Part shown: positions 33,530 through 42,912 of the stretch, one piece after another
Layout: each line of letters opens with the position of its first letter
How positions within the stretch are numbered: the first letter of the stretch is position 1
Source: Hydrogenispora ethanolica
Lineage (GTDB): Bacteria > Bacillota > UBA4882 > UBA8346
DNA: 64,000 nucleotides
Reading direction: 5' to 3'
Assembly (NCBI RefSeq): GCF_004340685.1
Contig: NZ_SLUN01000021.1
Coordinates: 39,793 to 103,792, forward strand
Position numbers and translations under genes: made by a program
Notes under the pieces: model-generated
What the model was told of the DNA's origin: nothing
Databases searched by the model: none
What the model saw: the letters and a program-made list of their open reading frames with translations, nothing else

Positions 33530-34303
33530 TTGAAACCAGCCGTAAAATACCGGATCATCTCCGTAATTTCCTTATTGACAGTCATTTTTATCTGGGAACT
33601 CTTGACTGATATTCTGAAGATCGTTCAAAGCTATACGATGCCCAGTCCCTGGTCGGTAATCAGCGCTTTTTACACCAAGTTATATGATCCGAACCCCGAT
33701 GGGGCCACGCTTTTTCAACATATTTTGACCAGCTTGCAGATTGCCTTGACTGGGTATTTCTTCGGCGCTTTGTTCGGGATACCGGTCGGAATTGCTATGG
33801 CTTGGAACAAAAAGTTCGACATGTTTTTCAAACCCATCTTCGATCTGGTCCGGCCGGTTCCGCCGATTGCCTGGATCCCGATAATGATTCTATGGTTCGG
33901 AATCGGTTTACCCGCTAAAGCGGCGATCATTTTCATTTCGGCCTTTGTTCCTTGCGTAATCAATGCGGAGGCCGGCATCAGACAAACCAGCCCGGTCCAT
34001 ATTTGGGTTGCCAGAACCTTTGGAGCCTCCAATTTCAGAATTTTACGAACCGTCGCGTTGCCAACGGCACTGCCGTTAATCTTCACCGGACTCCGGATTT
34101 CCTTGGGAGTCGCCTGGATGACCCTCGTGGCTGCGGAATTGCTGGCGTCGACCAAGGGCCTAGGCTACATGATCCAAATCAACCGGATGCTGGGGAGATC
34201 CGATATCATTGTCGTCGGGATGCTGACTATCGGCGGATTCGGAGCCTTATTATCCTTCGTTCTGCAATTATTCGAGCGTAAGTACGTGAAGGGAGGCAGG
34301 TAA
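33530..34303 (+). CDS. ABC importer permease 1, SsuC/TauC-like
   Basis: A 257-residue membrane protein from TTG 33530 (GGGGTGG upstream). Six helices are visible, with the family signature WIPIMILWFGIGLPAKAAII and the EAA-type loop RTFGASNFRILRTVALPTAL. It ends 1 bp before the second permease starts, and the two presumably form a heterodimeric channel. Confidence 0.9.
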   Translation: MKPAVKYRIISVISLLTVIFIWELLTDILKIVQSYTMPSPWSVISAFYTKLYDPNPDGATLFQHILTSLQIALTGYFFGALFGIPVGIAMAWNKKFDMFFKPIFDLVRPVPPIAWIPIMILWFGIGLPAKAAIIFISAFVPCVINAEAGIRQTSPVHIWVARTFGASNFRILRTVALPTALPLIFTGLRISLGVAWMTLVAAELLASTKGLGYMIQINRMLGRSDIIVVGMLTIGGFGALLSFVLQLFERKYVKGGR

Positions 34304-34304
34304 G

Positions 34305-35105
34305 TTGAAGGCAGCTCAATGGCGCGAAAAACTGAGGAGTGACCGGCAAAATATTTTTTGGGCTTTGGCGGCATTTTGCAGCATTTTAATCTTGTGGCAG
34401 GCGACCGTCACCTTCACCCTGGGGGGAGCGGCATTGCCGGGGCCTTCGAAAGTATTAAACGAATTCTTCAAATCGTTTTATACTCCGATTGGGCAATACA
34501 CGCTGCTAGGGCATATCGGATGGAGCCTGTACCGGGTACTGGTAGGCTTCACGGCTGCATCCCTGCTGGGGGTGGTTGTCGGGTTGGCGATGGGCTGGTC
34601 AAAGCTGGCCAAGGCGATTATCGGCCCGGTCTTCGAATGGTTGCGGCCCATACCGGCGCTGGCCTGGATCCCGCTAGCCATTCTCTGGTTCGGCATTGGG
34701 GAGACGACCAAGTATTTCATTATTTTCGTCGGCACGTTTACCAATGTCACCTTGAACGCCTATGCCGGAGCCAGACAGGTGGATCCCGTGCTGATTGGGG
34801 CTTCCAGGATGTTGGGGGCCAAAAAAAATCAGGTTTTTACCCGGGTCGTATTACCGTCCTCGGTCCCCCAAATATTCGCCGGTTTGCAGCTCGGATTTTC
34901 AACCAGTTGGATGTCGGTGCTGGCGGCGGAGATGGTGCGCTCGTCAGAGGGAGCCGGCTGGATCATTATCATGGGGCAGAATACCGGGAATACCACTCAA
35001 ATTATCGTAGGAATCATCGCCATCGGACTGGTCGGTTTATGTTTGGCCACGCTTATGAGAGGAGTTGAACGGGGATTATGCTCCTGGAACATCAGAGGGA
35101 CCTGA
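34305..35105 (+). CDS. ABC importer permease 2, SsuC/TauC-like
   Basis: A 266-residue paralogue of permease 1, from TTG 34305 (GGGAGG upstream). It has WIPLAILWFGIGETTKYFII and the ATPase-contact loop RMLGAKKNQVFTRVVLPSSV. Its 3' end overlaps the first ATPase gene by 28 bp. Two non-identical permeases with two non-identical ATPases imply a fully heteromeric importer. Confidence 0.9.
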   Translation: MKAAQWREKLRSDRQNIFWALAAFCSILILWQATVTFTLGGAALPGPSKVLNEFFKSFYTPIGQYTLLGHIGWSLYRVLVGFTAASLLGVVVGLAMGWSKLAKAIIGPVFEWLRPIPALAWIPLAILWFGIGETTKYFIIFVGTFTNVTLNAYAGARQVDPVLIGASRMLGAKKNQVFTRVVLPSSVPQIFAGLQLGFSTSWMSVLAAEMVRSSEGAGWIIIMGQNTGNTTQIIVGIIAIGLVGLCLATLMRGVERGLCSWNIRGT

Positions 35106-35878
35106 CGCCGGGTGATTCGAATTCGAAACAGGTGATTATCCGTTGCGACAATATTTCCAAAGAATTCAATACCAACGGCAAAAGCTTTCAAGTGATTCAA
35201 AATATCGACCTGGAAGTCGTAGAAAATGAATTTGTAGTTTTATTCGGGCCGGGGCAATGCGGAAAGACAACGCTGCTCAATGTCATCGCAGGATTGGAGC
35301 AGCCTACCACCGGAACGGTCGAAGTCAATGGCAAACGGGTGGAAGAGCCCGGCGCCGATCGGGGCGTGGTCTATCAGACCACCGCGTTGTTTCCCTGGCT
35401 GACAGTACTGGGAAATGTCGAATTCGGGCCCAGTGTCCGCGGGATCAACAAAAAAGAGCGCCGGGAACGGGCCAAATATTTCATCAATCTAGTGGGTTTG
35501 AAGGGCTTTGAGAACCATTACCCCGTAAAGCTCTCGGGGGGGATGAAACAGCGGGTCGGGATTGCCCGCGCTTATTGCAACGATCCGGTAGTGATGCTGA
35601 TGGATGAGCCCTTCGGTCACCTGGACGCTCAAACCCGCTATATGATGGAGGATGAGCTGGAGAAGATCTGGCAACGGGAACGCCGTACCGTCGTCTTTGT
35701 AACCAACAATATCGAAGAAGCCTTATTTCTGGCGGACCGGATTGTCTTGCTCAACAACTGCCCGACCAGCATCAAAACGGAATACCGAATCAATCTCCCG
35801 AGACCGCGCAGTTATGTCGATCCGGAATTTTTACGGTTACGACAAGCTATCACCGAAGCCATGGATAAATCGCTCTGA
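35078..35878 (+). CDS. ABC importer ATPase 1 (switch histidine replaced)
   Basis: A 266-residue ATPase of the Ssu/Tau class. Walker A is GPGQCGKTT (57-65), Q100 lies in VVYQTTALFPWL, the signature LSGGM (152-156) is canonical, and Walker B is MLMDEP (173-178). At the H-loop the sequence is VFVTNNIEEA, with N210 where a histidine is expected. Loss of this histidine normally impairs hydrolysis at its own site. The partner ATPase carries the opposite defect. It overlaps permease 2 by 28 bp. Confidence 0.92.
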   Translation: MLLEHQRDLTPGDSNSKQVIIRCDNISKEFNTNGKSFQVIQNIDLEVVENEFVVLFGPGQCGKTTLLNVIAGLEQPTTGTVEVNGKRVEEPGADRGVVYQTTALFPWLTVLGNVEFGPSVRGINKKERRERAKYFINLVGLKGFENHYPVKLSGGMKQRVGIARAYCNDPVVMLMDEPFGHLDAQTRYMMEDELEKIWQRERRTVVFVTNNIEEALFLADRIVLLNNCPTSIKTEYRINLPRPRSYVDPEFLRLRQAITEAMDKSL

Positions 35879-35899
35879 TGGAGCTTGGAGGATGAAAAA

Positions 35900-36649
35900 G
35901 TGATCACGAAAGACAAAGTCAAGGTCAAAGTCAGTAACATGACCAAATATTTCGGAGATCTATGTGTGCTGGATAATATCTCATTCGATGTCCAGGAAGG
36001 GGAGTTCCTGTGTATCGTGGGTCCGACCGGCTGCGGCAAAACCACCTTTTTAAACACTTTGACCAAACTCTATGATGTAACCTCCGGGGAGATCCTGGTC
36101 AACGGCGAACCGGTCGATTTGAAAAAACACAATCTGGCGTACATCTTTCAAGAATACTCCACCATGCCCTGGCTGAAGGTGGAGGAGAATGTCCGGTTTG
36201 GCTTGGAAATTAAAGGCCTGCCCGAAGCGGAAATCAAAAAAAGGGCCGACGAAGTGATCAAAATGGTCGGGCTGGAACCTTTTCGAAGTTACTATCCGAA
36301 GCAGCTGTCTGCCAGCATGCTGCAACGGGTGGTGATCGCCAGGGCTTTTGCCGTCCAACCGGAACTGTTGCTCATGGATGAACCTTATGGCCAATTGGAT
36401 CTGGACTTGCGGTTCAAACTGGAGGATGAACTGATCCGCTTGTGGGAGAAGACGAAGACCACGGTCATTTTTATCACCCATAATATCGAGGAAGCGGTAT
36501 ATCTCGGCCAACGGATTCTGGTGCTCACCAACAAACCCACCAAAATTAAGGAAGAGATCATGAATGACCTTCCCCGGCCGCGGAATATCGTCGATCCGGC
36601 CTTTATCGATCTGCGCAACAAAGTAACCGATTTAATTAAGTGGTGGTAG
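35900..36649 (+). CDS. ABC importer ATPase 2 (degenerate signature motif)
   Basis: A 249-residue ATPase from GTG 35900 (GGAGG 8 bases upstream; TTG 35885 is an alternative). Walker A GPTGCGKTT (41-49), Q84, Walker B LLMDEP and switch H194 in FITHNIEEA are canonical. The signature reads LSASM (136-140) instead of LSGGM. Pairing with ATPase 1 would put both defects in one composite site and leave the other canonical. Confidence 0.92.
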   Translation: MITKDKVKVKVSNMTKYFGDLCVLDNISFDVQEGEFLCIVGPTGCGKTTFLNTLTKLYDVTSGEILVNGEPVDLKKHNLAYIFQEYSTMPWLKVEENVRFGLEIKGLPEAEIKKRADEVIKMVGLEPFRSYYPKQLSASMLQRVVIARAFAVQPELLLMDEPYGQLDLDLRFKLEDELIRLWEKTKTTVIFITHNIEEAVYLGQRILVLTNKPTKIKEEIMNDLPRPRNIVDPAFIDLRNKVTDLIKWW

Positions 36650-36730
36650 CAGAGGACTCTTAGCAGGCAAAGCTGCAAATTGCCAGAATGGCTATTCGGC
36701 AATTTGAAATCCATGAAGAGGAGCTTTGAC

Positions 36731-38200
36731 ATGAAAGCGATTATGGTAATGTTTGATTCCTTAAACCGTCATTTACTGCCTCCCTACGGCTGCGATTGGG
36801 TGAAAGCGCCCAATTTTCGACGTTTAGCGGAAAGAACAGTTACTTTTGACAATTGTTATGTGGGGAGCATGCCGTGCATGCCGGCCCGGAGAGAACTCCA
36901 TACCGGACGTTACAATTTTCTGCATCGCAGTTGGGGGCCGCTGGAACCGTTCGACGACTCCATGCCCGAAATCTTGAAGCAAAACGGCGTCTATACCCAT
37001 CTGGTCAGCGATCACGGTCATTATTGGGAAGACGGCGGCTGCACTTTCCACACCCGTTACAGCTCCTGGGAAATCGCCCGGGGCCACGAGGGCGATCCCT
37101 GGAAAGGCGAAGTCGCGGATCCGGAGATCCCCGAAGCGATCGGCGGACAAGAACGGCTATGGCGCCAGGACTGGGTGAACCGGAAATATCTGCGGCGCGA
37201 GGAGGACCAGCCCCAGGCCAAGGTCTTCGAGATGGGGCTGGAGTTCATCAAGACCAACCGGGACGCCGACCGTTGGTTCCTGCAGATTGAGACCTTCGAT
37301 CCCCATGAACCCTTCTTTACGCAGCAGAAGTATCAAGACTTGTATCCTCACCGGTACCAAGGCCCGCATTTCGATTGGCCCGACTACAAACCGGTCACTG
37401 AAAGCCCGGAACAAGTCGAGCATATCCGCTTCCAGTATGCCGCGCTGCTCAGCATGTGCGATGCCTATTTGGGCAAGGTTCTCGACTATATGGACGAATT
37501 CGACCTGTGGAAGGATACGATGCTGATCGTCAATACCGACCATGGTTATCTGCTCGGCGAGCACGACTGGTGGGCCAAAAGCATTCAGCCCTTTTACAAT
37601 GAGATCGCCCATGCGCCGCTGTTTATCTGGGATCCCCGTTGCGGCAAAAAAGGGGAGCGCCGCGGCAGTCTGGTGCAGACCATTGATCTGCCGGCGACGT
37701 TGTTAGACTTTTTCGGGGTGGCCATTCCCCGGGACATGCAGGGGGTATCGCTCCAAGGGACGATTGCCCGGGACGACCAGGCCCATGAGGCCGTCTTATT
37801 CGGAATCCACGGCGGACACGTGAATATCACCGATGGACGGTATGTCTATATGCGAGCGCCGGTCAGACCGGACAACGAACCGCTGTACAATTATACTTTC
37901 ATGCCAACCCATATGCGGAAACGTTTCAGCATTGCCGAGCTGTCTACTACCGAGCTGAGCGAGCCCTTTGCTTTCACTAAAGGATTGAGGGTCATGAAGA
38001 TCAAGGCAAATACTTGGGAAGGGGTCAACTTCCATCAGTTCGGGACGATGTTGTTTGATTTGGCGAGCGACCCCCGGCAGGAACAGCCGCTTCACGATCC
38101 AGAGATTGAAGCGAGAATGATCCGGATGATGATCCGGTTAATGAAAGAAAACGATGCCCCGGCGGAGCAGTTTGAACGGTTGGGGTTGCCGCTTGAATAG
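36731..38200 (+). CDS. Sulfatase (formylglycine-dependent family)
   Basis: A 489-residue cytoplasmic protein (no signal peptide) from ATG 36731 with AGGAG upstream. The sulfatase fold is shown by the metal-binding start MVMFDSLNRHLLPPYG, the modification motif C49-M-P-A-R53 followed by LHTGR, and NTDHGYLLGEHDWWAKS. C49 must be oxidised to formylglycine. The usual serine or threonine-like position before R is alanine here. No FGE or anSME maturase is in the window. It would hydrolyse a sulfate ester brought in by the preceding importer and release sulfate. The substrate is unknown. Confidence 0.9.
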   Translation: MKAIMVMFDSLNRHLLPPYGCDWVKAPNFRRLAERTVTFDNCYVGSMPCMPARRELHTGRYNFLHRSWGPLEPFDDSMPEILKQNGVYTHLVSDHGHYWEDGGCTFHTRYSSWEIARGHEGDPWKGEVADPEIPEAIGGQERLWRQDWVNRKYLRREEDQPQAKVFEMGLEFIKTNRDADRWFLQIETFDPHEPFFTQQKYQDLYPHRYQGPHFDWPDYKPVTESPEQVEHIRFQYAALLSMCDAYLGKVLDYMDEFDLWKDTMLIVNTDHGYLLGEHDWWAKSIQPFYNEIAHAPLFIWDPRCGKKGERRGSLVQTIDLPATLLDFFGVAIPRDMQGVSLQGTIARDDQAHEAVLFGIHGGHVNITDGRYVYMRAPVRPDNEPLYNYTFMPTHMRKRFSIAELSTTELSEPFAFTKGLRVMKIKANTWEGVNFHQFGTMLFDLASDPRQEQPLHDPEIEARMIRMMIRLMKENDAPAEQFERLGLPLE

Positions 38201-38270
38201 CGGCCTGCCCCAATTCCAATCGCCGTCGTGATAAACAGCGAGATCATTACAATATCCGCAGGAGCGAACG

Positions 38271-39179
38271 ATGTTTATTCATTTAGCCGGCGCAGACCTG
38301 GATGTGTGGTGGCCGGGCGTTATTTTACTGGGGGTTTTCATTGGCTCTTTAACCGGCCTTTTCGGAGTGGGCGGGGGATTTCTGCTCACTCCCGCCTTAA
38401 AAGTTTGTTTTGGAATTCCATACCCGATAGCTATCGGCAGCAGCCTGGCGCAATTCTTTGTAACCGGAAGTTTTTCGGCCTGGCGTCATTGGAGAGATAG
38501 AAATGTCGACCCCTTATTGGGGGCGATGATGGCCGGCGGCGCTTTGGCCGGGACCGAGATCGGGGTACGCCTCTTGAAGGTCATGGGTGACTGGAGTTCC
38601 ATCATGCTGAATCATAAAGCCTGGCCGGTAAGAGACTTGCTGATCAATAGCATTTTTTTGATTTTGATGAGTCTGGTGGCGGTCTTCATCTGGCGCGAAA
38701 CATCTCAATCCGGTGCGGATGAGGAAGCGGCCTCCTCCATGGCTCAGCATATCCAAAGCGTTAAGATTCCGCCGCTGATCACTTTTCCCTGTTCGCAAAT
38801 TCTCAGCTTAAGCCCGTGGATCCCCATTCTCCTCAGCTTGATGGTGGGAATTCTGACCGGGATGCTCGGCATCGGCGGCGGCTTTATCAATTTCCCCCTG
38901 CTCATCTATGGCCTCGGCGTCCCGACCGCGGTGGCCGCGGGCACCAGCGCCTTTCAGATCATCTTCTCGACCGGCTACGGAGCCTTCCGGCATTTCTTTC
39001 AAGGGCATATCGAATTGACTCTGGTATTTCTGCTGGTCGTGGGATCGGTGCTTGGGGTCCAGCTCGGAGTGCGTGCTTCCAAATTATTGGGCGGTCGGAA
39101 GATCCGGCGCTGTTTCTGTGCGGTAATTTTATTGGGGATAGCCGTTATTCTCTTTGATCTATTCTCCGGGCTGGCATGA
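38271..39179 (+). CDS. TauE/SafE-family anion exporter
   Basis: A 302-residue membrane protein with about eight helices in two halves. The repeated family motifs are LFGVGGGFLLTPALK and MLGIGGGFINFPLLIYG. AGGAG precedes ATG 38271. TauE/SafE proteins export sulfite, sulfoacetate or similar sulfur anions. Directly behind a sulfatase, it may remove excess sulfate or a sulfonated product. It ends the sulfur cluster; the next genes are on the other strand. Confidence 0.9.
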   Translation: MFIHLAGADLDVWWPGVILLGVFIGSLTGLFGVGGGFLLTPALKVCFGIPYPIAIGSSLAQFFVTGSFSAWRHWRDRNVDPLLGAMMAGGALAGTEIGVRLLKVMGDWSSIMLNHKAWPVRDLLINSIFLILMSLVAVFIWRETSQSGADEEAASSMAQHIQSVKIPPLITFPCSQILSLSPWIPILLSLMVGILTGMLGIGGGFINFPLLIYGLGVPTAVAAGTSAFQIIFSTGYGAFRHFFQGHIELTLVFLLVVGSVLGVQLGVRASKLLGGRKIRRCFCAVILLGIAVILFDLFSGLA

Positions 39180-39258
39180 TATTCCGGCTCAGGCAAGGGA
39201 ATAGGGCTAGCCGCGTTCATCGAAAGATGAAAGCGGGAGGGAAAACTTGCCCCTTTCC

Positions 39259-40044
39259 CTACGATCCGGTCGACCGGTAATGGCGGACCCCGATCCGCCA
39301 AACTCCTAGACAGGGCAAGAGGAACAGGACTCCGGCCAATGGCGAAAGCATGAATAACCAAGCCCGCTGCCCTTCGGCCTTGCCGAGAAGGTAGAGCAAT
39401 GGAAGGTAATTGACGCATCCGAACGGGATCACGAAGGTGAAGAAGCGGATCACCCATTTCTGATAGATTCCCAACGGATACTGTCCCATCTCGCGGCCGC
39501 CGTCGGTGAAGATATTGACGATCTCCAGGCCCTGGATGGTCCAGAAACACAGGGTCGCCGCCAGGATGAACAGGCCGGTGAAGATGCAGGCTCCGCTGAC
39601 CACCATCAAGGTCAGGGTGAGCGCTTTGGGGACGTTCCAAGCGATGGGGAGACAGCTGACCGCCCAGATCAGGACGGCGCCGCCCTGGATCAAACGCCCG
39701 ATCCGGCTGAATTCGAACCGGGAAGCGAGTACCTGCAGGACGGTGCCGCGCGGCCGGACCAGGATCCGGTCAAAGTCGCCGCCGGCCACCAGAGCGGAGA
39801 AGCCGTCAAAACCCCGGGCGCAACATTCGCTGTTGGCGAAGGCCATGTGGATCACGGCGAAACAAAGGGCGACCTCAAAGAAGCTCCAGCCCCGAATCGA
39901 ACCGAACTTTTGAAACAGCAAATACATTCCGGCCAGGAGCGCGAAAGGCATGAACAACTGGCCCAGCGCCAGCAACCAGAAGGAAGAACGGTATTGCAAC
40001 TGCGCCTTGAGCAGCAGCGCGATATAACGGCAGTAGAGTTTCAC
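39259..40044 (-). CDS. ABC-2 family permease B
   Basis: A 261-residue protein with six helices, of the ABC2_membrane_6 (DUF990) type: FFEVALCFAVIHMAFANSEC, FDRILVRPRGTVLQVLASRF. It starts 4 bp after permease A ends and is the last gene of a minus-strand ATPase-permease-permease operon. It likely forms an export channel of unknown substrate with permease A. Confidence 0.85.
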   Translation of the reverse strand: MKLYCRYIALLLKAQLQYRSSFWLLALGQLFMPFALLAGMYLLFQKFGSIRGWSFFEVALCFAVIHMAFANSECCARGFDGFSALVAGGDFDRILVRPRGTVLQVLASRFEFSRIGRLIQGGAVLIWAVSCLPIAWNVPKALTLTLMVVSGACIFTGLFILAATLCFWTIQGLEIVNIFTDGGREMGQYPLGIYQKWVIRFFTFVIPFGCVNYLPLLYLLGKAEGQRAWLFMLSPLAGVLFLLPCLGVWRIGVRHYRSTGS

Positions 40045-40048
40045 GGCC

Positions 40049-40852
40049 TCACCCTCCTTGAATGACCACTTTGCGCAGGACTTTGCCCAGCGCCCACCGG
40101 CCCAAAATCACCAGCGCCGCCAGCCATACCAGTTGAATCCCAATGCCCCGCCAGGCCTCCCCGACCGGAATATTCCCGCTGTAAATCCTGAACGGCAAAT
40201 CGGCCGTCAAACGGAACGGGAGCAAGTAAACCAGGCGCTGCAACCTTTCGGGCATCAACGGCAGCGGAATCACCATTCCCGCCAAAAATTCGCCGACCGT
40301 CGAAAACACCATCAAAGAACCGGCAGGGGACATGGTGACGAAGACCGAAAGATACATGAACATCGAAAGCGCCACCAATACCAGGAGCCCGAGGATGAGC
40401 GCGATCACGAACAGCCCCAAAGCCGCCGGGTCCGGCGGCGGGATCAAGCGGTACGGCTGGGGGAGCAGGGAAGCGGCGATCAGAATGGGAAAACAGCGCA
40501 ATAGGGCCGCCGCGAGCCGTTGCGCCAAAAGCTTGGAGAACCAAAGGCCGTAAATACCGGCGGGACGGCACAATTCATAAGCGACGTTGCCGCTGGTAAT
40601 TAAATTGAGCAATTCCTGGTCGCGGAACCAGATCATGATGAAAGCCAGGAACGCCTGTTGCAGCCAGATGTAACTCACCAACTGCCGGAGGGTGATGGCC
40701 GGAGCCGCCGGGTTCTGGCTGTAAAAGGCCTCGTAAATCATGATAAAGAGAAAGCCCCAGAAGAACTGGGTGGCAATCCCCGCCAAGGCGGCCGTGCGGT
40801 ATTGCAAGCCGTTGATGAGCCGTAATTTCAATACTGCCAGATACGCTTTCAT
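40049..40852 (-). CDS. ABC-2 family permease A
   Basis: A 267-residue protein from ATG 40852, overlapping the ATPase stop by 4 bp (ATGA). It has six helices. LLNLITSGNVAYELCRPAGI is the motif seen in this permease family near the third helix. It is coupled to the ATPase gene. Confidence 0.85.
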   Translation of the reverse strand: MKAYLAVLKLRLINGLQYRTAALAGIATQFFWGFLFIMIYEAFYSQNPAAPAITLRQLVSYIWLQQAFLAFIMIWFRDQELLNLITSGNVAYELCRPAGIYGLWFSKLLAQRLAAALLRCFPILIAASLLPQPYRLIPPPDPAALGLFVIALILGLLVLVALSMFMYLSVFVTMSPAGSLMVFSTVGEFLAGMVIPLPLMPERLQRLVYLLPFRLTADLPFRIYSGNIPVGEAWRGIGIQLVWLAALVILGRWALGKVLRKVVIQGG

Positions 40853-41826
40853 ATCCGGTACTCCTGATACAACTGGGCCATCAGCTCCTCGACCGGCGGC
40901 GCGTCGACCGTCACATCCACCAGATCCAGCTGCCGGGAGAGCGCGGCGATCGTCTCCGCTACCGAGGCTTGCAGCGTATCCACGCTGTAAGCCGCCCTTT
41001 CTGCCGTCCAAGAAAGCAGAGTGGTTCCGGGGATCAGCACCGTCTGCGGATGCTCCCGGAAAGCGACGGTGACCGTTTTGCGGGTCGTGAAACGGTGCTT
41101 GATCTCATCCAGATTGCCGTCATACAAAATCCGGCCCTTGCCGATCAATAGGATCCGCCGCGCCAGCGCCTCGATATCGTTCATATCGTGGGTGGTCAAA
41201 ATCACCGTCACCTGTTTTTCCCCATTGATCGTCTTGATGAACTGGCGCACCGCGATTTTGGACACCGCATCCAGTCCAATCGTCGGTTCATCGAGGAATA
41301 ACAACTTGGGGCCGTGCAAGAGCGCGGCCGCGATTTCGCAACGCATCCGCTGGCCCAGGCTGAGTTGGCGCACCGGTGTGTCGATGATCCCATCCAGTTC
41401 CAGCGCTTCGGTCAACCGCTTTAGATTGGCGCGGTACTCCTTCGGCGGCACATCATAGATGTCGCGCAGCATCTCCAAGGAGTCGATCACCGGCACATCC
41501 CACCACAGCTGGGTACGCTGCCCGAAAACCACGCCGATGTTTTTGACATGGGCGATCCGTTCCAGCCAGGGAGTCCGGTCCATCACCGTACAACGGCCCC
41601 GGTCCGGGACTAGGATTCCGCTCATCACCTTGATCGTGGTCGATTTCCCGGCGCCGTTGGGCCCGATGTACCCGACAATCTCCCCGGGGGCAATGGTAAA
41701 TGACACCTCATGCAAGGCTTCGACCCAATCATACTCGCGATGAAACAGCGCCCGGACCGCCTGCCCCACCCCGGCGGAACGTTTGGCCACTTTGAATGAT
41801 TTGGATAATCCCTCGACGATGATCAA
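40849..41826 (-). CDS. ABC-2 exporter ATPase
   Basis: A 325-residue ATPase. Walker A is GYIGPNGAGKSTTIKVMSG (about residues 52-70), followed by the family insertion NIGVVFGQRTQLWWDVPV. The signature is LSLGQRMRCE, Walker B is LLFLDEPTIGLD, and the switch histidine lies in ILTTHDMNDIE. About 80 C-terminal residues form an extra domain. It heads the export operon. The combination with two ABC2_membrane_6 permeases resembles multidrug, viologen or lipid-type exporters. Confidence 0.92.
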   Translation of the reverse strand: MIIVEGLSKSFKVAKRSAGVGQAVRALFHREYDWVEALHEVSFTIAPGEIVGYIGPNGAGKSTTIKVMSGILVPDRGRCTVMDRTPWLERIAHVKNIGVVFGQRTQLWWDVPVIDSLEMLRDIYDVPPKEYRANLKRLTEALELDGIIDTPVRQLSLGQRMRCEIAAALLHGPKLLFLDEPTIGLDAVSKIAVRQFIKTINGEKQVTVILTTHDMNDIEALARRILLIGKGRILYDGNLDEIKHRFTTRKTVTVAFREHPQTVLIPGTTLLSWTAERAAYSVDTLQASVAETIAALSRQLDLVDVTVDAPPVEELMAQLYQEYRI

Positions 41827-41918
41827 GATTGTTGGCTCCCTTGCTATTTCTTGGAAAAGGACAATTATTTTATTACTTTACGGCGAAGTTGTCAAGGGGA
41901 CGGGCGGATGCTTCAACC

Positions 41919-41950
41919 AAAAATCCCTAACACAATGGTCAGGGATTTCG
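41919..41950. terminator. Hairpin between the export operon and the CPBP gene
   Basis: AAATCCCT and AGGGATTT enclose a 12-nt loop. It is upstream of the ATPase gene and downstream of the CPBP gene, both minus strand, so it probably ends the CPBP transcript. Confidence 0.55.
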
Positions 41951-42071
41951 AACCTCAGATAAATTACTCATCCGAGGCGGGATTGTCGCTTGGATTTCTC
42001 CTATAAGACTACCTTCCGTCCAATGTCTCGTATTTACGGCGTGTATAAACCCGGCGGTTCGATCCACCGAA

Positions 42072-42761
42072 TTAGTCCAGGCCGATGGCGAGGATAAGCA
42101 GTGGAGCATTGCTGAGAAAATGCGTCAAGATGCACGCCCATAGATTCCGGCGCCAAACGTAAAGGATATAGATGAAAACAGTGCCGATTCCATGATAAAG
42201 CAGCCACTGCGTTTCAAAAAACTGAATATGAGGGAACACAAACACCATAAAACTCAGGGATACGGCAATCCACAGCTTTCCGGTCAATTCGCGCAACCGT
42301 TCAATGGAATATCCCCGGAAAAGAATCTCTTCAGTAACCGCTGTCGTGATAATAAGGGCGATGATCACTGGGAGCGGGAGGTTAATTAACGTATCAAGTC
42401 CTTCATTGTGCGGTTGAGGTGCAATCATATTCATTATCCAGTTCCAGCTCATCCCGATTCCCCAAAAGATACAGGCCCATTCCAAATCTTTTTTTGTGGG
42501 ACGCGCCAACCGAATCGAGGCGAGACCTCGGCGCTCAATTACGATAATGTACAGCGTCAGGACCAAAACGGACAGCCAATTCCATAAGATGACCGATGGA
42601 GGTCCTTCCGGCCCGAACCGCGTTCCGAACAGGTTTAAAATCTTATGGATATAGCCAGGGAGATAGGCAATGGAGAGTCCGACCACGATAACGAAGCGAT
42701 GGGACCAATTTTTGTCGGCGGGTTGCTTTTGAGTTATCGTTGAGATGTGTTCTTCCTTCAT
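42072..42761 (-). CDS. CPBP-family intramembrane protease
   Basis: A 229-residue membrane protein from ATG 42761 (AGGAGGG upstream) with about seven helices. The abortive-infection/CAAX-protease motifs are TEEILFRGYSIERL (E-E-x3-R), a histidine in FVFPHIQF and HFLSN near the C-terminus. Members include Rce1-like proteases and bacteriocin-immunity proteins. The target is unknown. It is monocistronic. Confidence 0.85.
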   Translation of the reverse strand: MKEEHISTITQKQPADKNWSHRFVIVVGLSIAYLPGYIHKILNLFGTRFGPEGPPSVILWNWLSVLVLTLYIIVIERRGLASIRLARPTKKDLEWACIFWGIGMSWNWIMNMIAPQPHNEGLDTLINLPLPVIIALIITTAVTEEILFRGYSIERLRELTGKLWIAVSLSFMVFVFPHIQFFETQWLLYHGIGTVFIYILYVWRRNLWACILTHFLSNAPLLILAIGLD

Positions 42762-42912
42762 CACGAATCCCTCCTCAGCTATCATTCTAGCATCATTCAA
42801 TTTCAACCGCAAAATCTTGAACCCCAGAACCTTGCGGACCCCTTAACCGGGTATATTGAATTCCTGAACCTCTCGGAAACACCACAGATGGCCGATCCGC
42901 CAATCCTTCCAT

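Noticed and set aside
36853..37290. A 145-codon frame inside the sulfatase gene
   Set aside because: It is a shadow of the sulfatase frame, which has motif support over its full length.
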